Positions 8,379-15,400 of a stretch of 64,000 nt of DNA are shown piece by piece (the first letter of the stretch is position 1; each line of letters begins with the position of its first letter). The DNA comes from Bdellovibrionales bacterium (lineage in GTDB: Bacteria > Bdellovibrionota > UBA1018 > CAIMNF01). A model generated the notes under the pieces. It saw only the letters and a program-made list of their open reading frames with translations, was not told the origin of the DNA and did no database searches. The DNA lies in assembly GCA_947502835.1 (NCBI GenBank), contig CANNBJ010000002.1, forward strand, positions 333,850 to 397,849. The letters run 5' to 3'. The position numbers were made by a program, and so were the translations under genes.

Positions 8379-10087
8379 ATCAACTCCATTCCCCGCTCAA
8401 TCATCTCTTTTCGCTCCGGAAGTCTGGAGCGAAGCGCTTCCAGGGTTTCGTAGAGTTTGGCAGTAATCACATTGTCGGGCTCGCGTTCGGAGTAGATTTC
8501 AAGAAGCTCCAGCCGAAGGAGCCAGTCGTCGGGAAAATACCCCTCGAGCTGTTGGAAAACGGTGTCGAGGTAGCGAAGGTTCGTCTCGCCGGAGTCTCGA
8601 AACTCGCGAACCTGTCGGTACAGAAAATTCAGGGTTGTGTTCTCCGGTGTGAGGTTGCTTTTGTGTGCATGAACCTTTTTGCCGGATTTTCGTTGGTGCG
8701 GGGAAAAGCTTTTTCGATCCGCCGCCCCCCCGAAGACAGAGGTTACCCGGGAGCCGAGCACAAGAGGATAGAAGCTGGAATTCTCCGAATACACGAGCCG
8801 CCCTTGCTCATCGGTGATTCGAACGTGTTCAAGGAGATGGATCTTCCCGCTCTTTCCGAGTTCGACGGTCTTGTGAAAACGCCCCTGCAAGCGGAGTCCG
8901 GATTTGGTGTGGAGTCCGCTTCCGTGCACTTTGCCCAAAATTTCAACCAAAGGGGTGCTTGCCACGCCGGGATTGAAAAGCGGAACGAGGAACTCCTCTG
9001 AAAGGAGGTGCGGGGCAAGCTCGTGCGACGCCCGGTCGTGGAAGGAGAATTGTTTTGCGCCGGAAAGGACGAATCCCGCTTCCTCGCCGGATGCGGTGAA
9101 GAGCGCATCCTTCAGGATGCCGGTCAGTTGAATCCCGGAGTCGAGCACTGCGGTCACGGTGTTTTGGGCCTCGACCCCGAGTCGAAGCCCGTAGGCCCCG
9201 CCCCGACGATAGGCCATGGTATCTGCAAACTCCTCAAGGGCAAAGGTCAGCTCTTGGAAGTTTCCGGCCACAAACAGCTGCGGCTGAGGGCGGGTGATGT
9301 CATAGGAGGTGTTGATGGAGGCTTTGAGTGTGAAAGGCACCTTCCTCACTTCCTCGCTCAGGCAATGATAGCTTTCGCTGATCGAGGAGAGGAGGCCTGC
9401 TCCATAAATCAGGGGTTCACCCGAACTCTGGATGAGTCCGTATTCGGTTGTCCACCATGCCATGCGGGTGAGGAGGGCGGCTTCGGAGGGTTTGACCTCT
9501 CGATTGGACACCTCTTCGAATTTCTTCTGGATCACGGCGATTTGCTCAGGAGTGGAATGGGGATCTTCCTTGATCTCGGAAAGTTGAAAGACAGCTTCGT
9601 ACAGTTCGAGATCGGCCTTGGTGATGATCGCGTTTCTTGCGATCTCGCCATAGGCTTCAAGGTATTTCCGATACTCCGGGTCGGCAACGATCGGGACATG
9701 GCCGGCCGCCTCATGGATGATGTCAGGCGACGGGGTGTAGCCGATGTTCTCGAGCTTGCGAATGTCACATGCGATTGCCAGAATTCGCAGGGATTGGAAT
9801 TCAAGAAAGATGGCAGGAGGAATGAAGCCGTTGATTGCCACCGCACGCCATCCGAGTTTTCGAAGGGCGGCATCCATCTCGGTTACGAGGGGGATGCGGT
9901 CCGTGGAGATTCCGGTGGTGCTCAAGCCTTGGACGTAGAGCGGATGACCGTGAACAGCGAAGAACGCCTGGGACACCCTCATCACATAACGCCAAACGGC
10001 TTGATCGATCGGGGTGTAAAGGGAAGGGTCTTGCTCGGTGATGTATTCACGCAGGTGTTCGGGGATGGACTCGAGCGGAGCGTTCAT
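8375..10087 (-). CDS. Biopterin-type aromatic amino acid hydroxylase, two-domain form
   Basis: A 570-residue protein. Residues about 30-280 are the pterin-dependent hydroxylase domain. The iron site is visible as His125 and His130 in IIHEAAGHVP and Glu215 in AWWTTEYGLI. The 85-residue gap between His130 and Glu215 is longer than in the short bacterial phenylalanine hydroxylases. Residues about 285-570 form an additional C-terminal region without a recognised domain, also seen in some long bacterial family members. The likely reaction is hydroxylation of phenylalanine (or tyrosine/tryptophan). No pterin-recycling gene (phhB) is seen nearby. It overlaps tatA and the DUF423 gene by 4 nt each. 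Confidence 0.85.
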   Translation of the reverse strand: MNAPLESIPEHLREYITEQDPSLYTPIDQAVWRYVMRVSQAFFAVHGHPLYVQGLSTTGISTDRIPLVTEMDAALRKLGWRAVAINGFIPPAIFLEFQSLRILAIACDIRKLENIGYTPSPDIIHEAAGHVPIVADPEYRKYLEAYGEIARNAIITKADLELYEAVFQLSEIKEDPHSTPEQIAVIQKKFEEVSNREVKPSEAALLTRMAWWTTEYGLIQSSGEPLIYGAGLLSSISESYHCLSEEVRKVPFTLKASINTSYDITRPQPQLFVAGNFQELTFALEEFADTMAYRRGGAYGLRLGVEAQNTVTAVLDSGIQLTGILKDALFTASGEEAGFVLSGAKQFSFHDRASHELAPHLLSEEFLVPLFNPGVASTPLVEILGKVHGSGLHTKSGLRLQGRFHKTVELGKSGKIHLLEHVRITDEQGRLVYSENSSFYPLVLGSRVTSVFGGAADRKSFSPHQRKSGKKVHAHKSNLTPENTTLNFLYRQVREFRDSGETNLRYLDTVFQQLEGYFPDDWLLRLELLEIYSEREPDNVITAKLYETLEALRSRLPERKEMIERGMELI

Positions 10088-10263
10088 GTGAGGCGATTGG
10101 GCTGATCCGGATCGTCTTTGTCGTTTGATTTGCCCTCAAGGCCTTTTTTGAAAGCACCGATCCCCCTTCCAAGAGCGGAACCAAGCTCGGGAAGTCTGCG
10201 GCTTCCGAACAGGAGAACCACGATTGCCAAGATAAGAAGATGACCACCACTTAAACCAAACAT
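10084..10263 (-). CDS. tatA: Twin-arginine translocase subunit TatA/E
   Basis: A 59-residue protein from the ATG that gives the standard TatA N-terminus MFGLSGGHLLILAIVVLLFG, followed by the FG hinge, an amphipathic helix (SRRLPELGSALGRGIGAFKKGL) and a charged tail. A longer TTG start at 10332 was rejected because it adds a non-TatA extension and overlaps the divergent reductase. TatA forms the channel for folded proteins with RR signals; the 26176-27912 product has such a signal. It is first in an operon with the hydroxylase, DUF423 and 7366-8022 genes. No tatC is in the window. Confidence 0.88.
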   Translation of the reverse strand: MFGLSGGHLLILAIVVLLFGSRRLPELGSALGRGIGAFKKGLEGKSNDKDDPDQPNRLT

Positions 10264-10343
10264 GGAGCAAAGAAGTACCACAAAAGGCTGGATTCCGCAT
10301 GGATTTTTCGCTAAGTTGGCCTTTCGCTTCAAGGAGTTGTCGT

Positions 10344-11108
10344 ATGGAAAAGCAAAAGCCGATCACGGTTTCGGCGCGATTGATTGCCAAGAAATCCCTC
10401 ACGCCGGATGTCGTCGAGTTCACCTTTCGGTCCGAGCCGTCTTTCTCGTTTCAACCGGGTCAGTTTATCAGCATTGTGATTCCCGGTGCGGGCCCCGGTG
10501 GACGCGATCTCAGACGTGCCTACTCAATCGCCTCATCGCCCGAGCTCGCGTTGGATGGCCAGCCGGCATTTGAGCTCTGTGTGAAGTTGGTCGAGGGCGG
10601 TCCCGGGACCACATATTTGAATTCACTCAAGCCCGGTGAGGCCATGACGGGAATGACACCGTTCGGGGATTTTGTGTACAAACCGAAGGCCGGACGTCAT
10701 GCGATTTTCATTTCAACTGGAACGGGTCTTGCTCCGTTCCGTTCGATGGTCCTCTCGAGGATTTACGCCGAACATCCCCCCGCCTCGACGCGAATCCTCT
10801 TCGGTGCAAGGGCTGAAAGCGATTTGCTCTATACGACGGAAATCGTGAAGGCGCTGGGGACAGGTAATCTGGTTCAGGCCCTATCCCGCGCTCAGGCGGA
10901 TTGGTGCGGATTCAAGGGACGGGTTACCGATTGGCTTCGTGAGAATGAGGGCCAGATCGATTGGGCGAATACCGAGTTCTACCTGTGTGGCAATGGGGCC
11001 ATGATCGATGAGGCCAAGCAGATCCTTGCCGGGAAGGGGGTCGAGAAGACGTCCATCCACCAGGAGGTTTATTACAAACCCAAGCCCGGCGAGACACACG
11101 CGAATTGA
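10344..11108 (+). CDS. Ferredoxin--NADP(+) reductase family oxidoreductase
   Basis: A 254-residue FAD/NAD-binding reductase. The ATG at 10344 is preceded by AAGGAG with good spacing, so it is preferred over an upstream in-frame start. Domain order: FAD barrel (residues about 5-100, with RRAYSIASSP as the FAD RxYS motif) then NADP-binding Rossmann fold (AIFISTGTGLAPFRSM, LFGARAESDLLY, YLCGNGAMIDEAKQIL). It lacks a 2Fe-2S domain. The likely role is electron exchange between NADPH and ferredoxin or flavodoxin. It is divergent from tatA and is followed by tRNA-Ser. Confidence 0.87.
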   Translation: MEKQKPITVSARLIAKKSLTPDVVEFTFRSEPSFSFQPGQFISIVIPGAGPGGRDLRRAYSIASSPELALDGQPAFELCVKLVEGGPGTTYLNSLKPGEAMTGMTPFGDFVYKPKAGRHAIFISTGTGLAPFRSMVLSRIYAEHPPASTRILFGARAESDLLYTTEIVKALGTGNLVQALSRAQADWCGFKGRVTDWLRENEGQIDWANTEFYLCGNGAMIDEAKQILAGKGVEKTSIHQEVYYKPKPGETHAN

Positions 11109-11156
11109 CAAGGATTCGGATTTGTCGATAGGGTGGGTCTTCACCCTACTCAATGC

Positions 11157-11246
11157 GGAGAGATGGCAGAGTGGTCGATTGCACCGGTTTTGAAAACCGG
11201 CAGGCTCGCAAGGGTCTCGGGGGTTCAAATCCCTCTCTCTCCGCCA
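11157..11246 (+). tRNA. tRNA-Ser(UGA)
   Basis: The acceptor stem GGAGAGA pairs with TCTCTCC seven base pairs apart from G73, and CCA is encoded. The anticodon arm is CCGGT-TTTGAAA-ACCGG, giving anticodon UGA. A long class II variable arm (around GCAGGCTCGCAAGGGTCTC) and a T arm GGGGGTTCAAATCCC follow. All features fit serine tRNA. The last 14 nt before the final A are repeated in inverted form about 170 bp downstream. Confidence 0.97.
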
Positions 11247-11425
11247 TTCCTTACTAATCACCTATTTTCATAAGATCGGGGTCTTCAGGAATCCCTTACT
11301 CCTCCATGCGGCATCGTGCCGCCTCGCTTTCGCGCATCCCGCGCTCGCGAGAGTCGTCGTAAGGGATTCCTGAAGGCCCCGAATTTCTGTAAGTGGTGGT
11401 CAATAAGGGAAGGCGGAGAGAGAGG
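11232..11425. repeat. Long imperfect inverted repeat starting inside tRNA-Ser
   Basis: The 14-nt CCTCTCTCTCCGCC at 11232-11245, in the tRNA 3' end, has a perfect inverted copy GGCGGAGAGAGAGG at 11412-11425. Between them lie nearly perfect 22-nt arms at 11278-11299 and 11359-11380 with one G-U wobble. The intervening arm sequence also aligns loosely, with indels. The centre holds a further hairpin, GCGGCA-TCG-TGCCGC, at 11308-11322. No convincing reading frame is present. The whole looks like an inverted duplication or a REP/MITE-type element anchored on the tRNA 3' end. Confidence 0.75.
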
Positions 11426-11452
11426 AGAGTTGGTTACCGTCGTTGGGGTTCA

Positions 11453-11495
11453 CAATTTTGCCACGGAAGTAGCGTCAGCTGCGACGGCAAAATTG
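11453..11495. repeat. Stem-loop before first 44-nt repeat
   Basis: CAATTTTGCC at 11453-11462 is complementary to GGCAAAATTG at 11486-11495, with a 23-nt loop. It abuts the first copy of the 44-nt direct repeat. The second copy is preceded by a different but likewise 10-bp stem. Confidence 0.65.
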
Positions 11496-11536
11496 CACAA
11501 ACCGGAGGTTTGCCCGCAGGGTCGAGGCCAGGATGG
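11493..11536 (+). repeat. 44-nt direct repeat, copy 1
   Basis: This copy runs from TTGCACAAACCGGAGG to GGCCAGGATGG and is identical to 11567-11610, with a 74-bp period. The unit itself contains a small hairpin, AAACC-GGA-GGTTT. Any reading frames through it look accidental. Confidence 0.85.
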
Positions 11537-11544
11537 GCTGGTGA

Positions 11545-11569
11545 CAAAAATATCAGGATGATATTTTTG
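11545..11569. repeat. Stem-loop before second 44-nt repeat
   Basis: CAAAAATATC (11545-11554) pairs with GATATTTTTG (11560-11569) around an AGGAT loop. The outer CAA/TTG pairs match those of the first stem-loop while the inner stem sequence is unrelated. The loop AGGAT also occurs inside the 44-nt unit. Confidence 0.7.
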
Positions 11570-11610
11570 CACAAACCGGAGGTTTGCCCGCAGGGTCGAG
11601 GCCAGGATGG
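11567..11610 (+). repeat. 44-nt direct repeat, copy 2
   Basis: Identical to copy 1 at 11493-11536. Here the end reads GGCC-AGGAT-GGCC, a second short inverted repeat. It ends about 40 bp before the mtnN stop codon. Confidence 0.85.
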
Positions 11611-11648
11611 CCGAGATGAAATCCCTCTTCCTGATGTCACTGGATTCC

Positions 11649-12407
11649 TCAACGCCTGCCTTCGAGCAGTTTCCTCACAATTCCTGTCGAATAGGCGCTG
11701 GCCACTTCTTGAATGAATCGACTGAAGTCCTGATGGGCGTTGTCATCGCCTGCATCCGAGATGGTCCGAACGACGGAGAATCGAATGCCGTGCTCGGTAC
11801 AAACTTGCGCAACCGCGGCGCCCTCCATCTCAACGCAAAGGGCATCCGGCAATTCGTTCCTGAGCCGGGAAATCTCTTCCAAGGACTGAAAGAAGCGATC
11901 TCCACTCACGATCAGCCCGGAACGAACCCTGGCCTCATCAAGCGCGAACTCGGCGCGAGAGCGGGCCCACTCAGGGGAAGTCCTCAGGTGAGAAAGGAAT
12001 TCGACTACCGCGTGCTCGAGGGCCTTTGTGCATTCAAGATCTGCTTTCAAATGGGTGGATCCCAGCAGGGGAATTTCATATCGGGAGAACAGGGGCCTCG
12101 GATCAAGATCGTGTTGAAGGAGTTCGGATCCGATCACCACATCGCCTACCTTGAGCGAAGGAGCCACGGCTCCCGCAACGCCGGTAAAGATCAGCTCCTC
12201 AATCGGGTACTTGGCGAGCAAGTGAGCCACAGTTGCAGCGGCTGCGACTTTTCCCCAGCGTGAGCACACCAGCACCACTTCTTGACCATAAAGAAGTCCC
12301 CGATGGTAGGTTCGTTTCCCGGCCTCGAAGCTTTCCGTGACAGAGAGGTCTCTCAGAAGTCCCGCGTTTTCCTCAGGCATTGCACTCATGATCGCGATTA
12401 GGCCCAT
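11649..12407 (-). CDS. mtnN: 5'-methylthioadenosine/S-adenosylhomocysteine nucleosidase
   Basis: About 252 residues from the ATG giving the family-typical start MGLIAIMSAMPEE; in-frame Met codons at 12416 and 12443 would add a non-conserved leader. Catalytic features of MTA/SAH nucleosidase are present: Glu in AMPEE, the GVAGAV segment, VEMEGAAVA (Glu binding the ribose) and SDAGDD (catalytic Asp). The enzyme cleaves adenine from MTA, SAH and 5'-deoxyadenosine, feeding methionine salvage. A 20-residue insertion around residues 145-165 is longer than in E. coli. It lies 63 bp from the large lipoprotein gene on the same strand. Confidence 0.9.
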   Translation of the reverse strand: MGLIAIMSAMPEENAGLLRDLSVTESFEAGKRTYHRGLLYGQEVVLVCSRWGKVAAAATVAHLLAKYPIEELIFTGVAGAVAPSLKVGDVVIGSELLQHDLDPRPLFSRYEIPLLGSTHLKADLECTKALEHAVVEFLSHLRTSPEWARSRAEFALDEARVRSGLIVSGDRFFQSLEEISRLRNELPDALCVEMEGAAVAQVCTEHGIRFSVVRTISDAGDDNAHQDFSRFIQEVASAYSTGIVRKLLEGRR

Positions 12408-12470
12408 GCAAGTCATGTAGCATACCTGGCAAGTTCGCGGCAATCATCGGAGAAATGATCCGCTGTCACC

Positions 12471-15400
12471 CTATTGCGCTTGGTACACGGTAGGAGCGCT
12501 CGCTGCAGCCTCGATCTGAAGGGTTGTTGCATACCCGGTGAGTTTTTTTGTTCCGGTCGCGTTCGAAGTGGAGGAGCCGAAACACTTCACCTTGTTCAGG
12601 TTCGTCACGTAGCACGCATGATTGTCGCCTGCTGCGATATCAACCGGCCATTCTGTCGCACTCGCACTCAAGCTTGCTGCAGGAGGCATTCCGTTTGAAG
12701 CGAATGGAACGTCGGACAAAAAGCCCGCCGCACGACCCAGTTGGCCTTGATTTCCCTTGCCGAAGCACTTGATCGAGGAATCGCCAAGAAGGGCGCATGT
12801 GAAGGATAGCCCGACCGCAAGTTTCCTCACCTCGGCACCAGAGCCGAGATTTACAGGTAAAAGTAAGCTCATGTCACCGCTTTTTCCGCCGACATCGATG
12901 ATGGGAACACTCGTTCCATTGCAAGCAAAGAGCCCTTCACCATTGGAGTTGCGCATATAGCATTGACCGAGAAGCCCCGCAAAGGTGCTTACGCTTTCAA
13001 CCGATGGTTCAACCGCTGTTTTTCCGAAGCAACGCAAAACTCCCGTCTGGCTTCGCGCGCACGTACGGGCACCGAAGGAGGCTACGACTTCAGATGCATT
13101 GAATCCGGAGCCCAGGGCAATCTCCGGCAGGGAACTCATTGCCCCGATCTTTGGATCGGAAGCCGAGGTCGGCTTTCCGTAGTTGTCCATGTTCGGTTGC
13201 CCGATTTGCCCGTAGAAATTGTCTCCCCAGCATCGGGCCTTTCCATCACTGAAGGATGCGCAGGTGTGGGAGGAACCGGCGGAGATGGAAACAGCAACCC
13301 CTCCCGGAACCGCGACTGTGGGAAGAGAGTTCCCCATTTCACCGGATGCGTCGCCAAGGTTGCCTGTCGTCGCTGTCCCAAGTTGGCCCGACCCGTTCGA
13401 GCCCCAGCACTTGATCGAGCCATTCTCAAGAATTGCGCACGAGTGCTCGAAGCCCGCAGAGATGTCGATCGCCTTGAGAGCGCCCGAGGTGCTGCTTCCC
13501 AGGTCTATGGGGGCAATCGAGTTGTTGGACAGAACAGGAGCGTTCAGTTGAACCACGCTTCCGCGACCGAGTTGTCCGTATTGGTTGTCACCCCAGCAGG
13601 TGACCTCTCCCGATCTGGCGGGAGTTGCAGCGGGATAATCGACAATCGCGCACACATGATATCGACCAGGAGCGAGCTTTCTTACTTTGGCGCCCGATCC
13701 AAAATTGATTCTCGCCATGGTTTGCACCAGCTGGTCACTGAAGTTGGAGCTAAGATTCTGCCCAAGCTCTCCTTTCAGGTTCGAGCCGAAGCAAATCGCT
13801 TCTTCCAATTCAGTGATGAGACAAGTCTTTAAGCCACCAGCAAAAACGCGAATCCCCTTCACCACGCTGCCCGTGAGGGAGAGTGTCTTGGAGAAGCTGT
13901 TTTCAGGGCTTGCGAGATCCTTGTAGGCGATCGAAAGGGTTTGTGAATACGATCCAAGCGCTGTGGGTGTGAAACTCAACTTGATCTTGCAGCTCGCACC
14001 CGGGGCAAGGATTGTACTTGAGTTGCAGGTGCTGCCGGCTGAGTCCATGGAGAATGGTGCCGAAAGACCGGTAAACGTTAGGCTCTTTGCGCTCACCACA
14101 TTGGTCTGTGGATTTGTGATTGTGGCCTCGAGGCTCGCAGGGTCAACTGTTCCATCGGGCTTGATGGTTTTGCTTCCGAAGGCCAAAGGTGATGGGCTCA
14201 GAGAGAGGTTAGGATCCTGAATCAGAGATGAGCCTTGCAGGGATAGATTCAGCTGAGCATTCACTGCGGGTGCGGGCCCGGAGGCGTTTCCATTCCCGTC
14301 CTGGTAGTTCACGAGAATTGAAGAGGCGCCCGGACTCTGGATCACGGCTGATGGTGCAAATTTGATTGAAACCACGCACGAAGAAGAAGCGCCGCTTCCT
14401 GGCTGGAGCTCGGAGGCCCCGCATGTGGTGCCAGCGGAATCAATCGTGTACGCGGAGTTTGAGGGAGTTGAAAAACTGAAATTCTTGGCGATCCCTCCGG
14501 TGGTGGCCGGAGCAGTATTTGTAATGGTTACCGTCTTGATCTGTGACTGAGATGGCACCGTGTTGATGATGCGGGCATCGAAATTGATCGAAGCTGCGGA
14601 CAGTGTGAGGGTAGGATACTTCTGGCTTGCCGTACCACTCAGCGTAAGGGTAATGATGCCCGGAGGAGTCAGAGGATTGAGGGGCGTCAGCTGTACCTGT
14701 TTCGACTGGGCTCCCCACGAAGTCGGCACAAAGTTGAATTTGATCGAGCAGGTTGTGCCAGTCGGGGCGGCAGCGGTTTGTGGAGCCGCACAATTGTTCT
14801 CGGTGATGCTGAAAGGTCCTTGTCCCGTTGGCCAAGTCACGGAGATCGGGGCGAATGCCGAGTGCCCCCGGGCAGTTAGCGTCACTGTTTTCACTTCAGA
14901 GCTTGAGTTCAACGCGTATTGAGTCGAAAATTGTACACTGCTCGCGTTCGCAGTGACGATATTCAAGTCAGATCCTGTTCCGGAAAGGTCAAGATCAATT
15001 GTCTTTACAGCTTGAGCCTGGTCAACCACGCCATTGTTGTAAACAATTCTCAACTTGTACCCCGTGTAGACTTGGGCGGCTGCTGGTTTGAATCTGATCG
15101 GAAGGGAATAGGTTTGGCCCGCATTGAGTACGAAACCGGGATTGACGCTGGACGGGGTGGTTACGAAGAAGGGTGAGGTCGAGCTTGCTCCGGCGGGATC
15201 AATCACGGAAACAGAATTGACTGTGACCCTGAAGAATCCATCAACCCTGACGAATGCATTGATCGAAGCCGACTCAACATTCTTGATCGTTGTTGGGAAG
15301 GAGACGGGGGAGGCGGCGGTGCTCGAGGTGCCGCTTGCGACATACTTCAGGATCGACGGATTCTTTTGGGTCGCCTTGATTGTGTAGGGGACATCCACCT

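Noticed and set aside
11316..11716. Plus-strand frames of 80-107 codons in the repeat region
   Set aside because: They arise from the direct repeats (the same short peptide appears in two frames) and overlap mtnN; no ribosome site.
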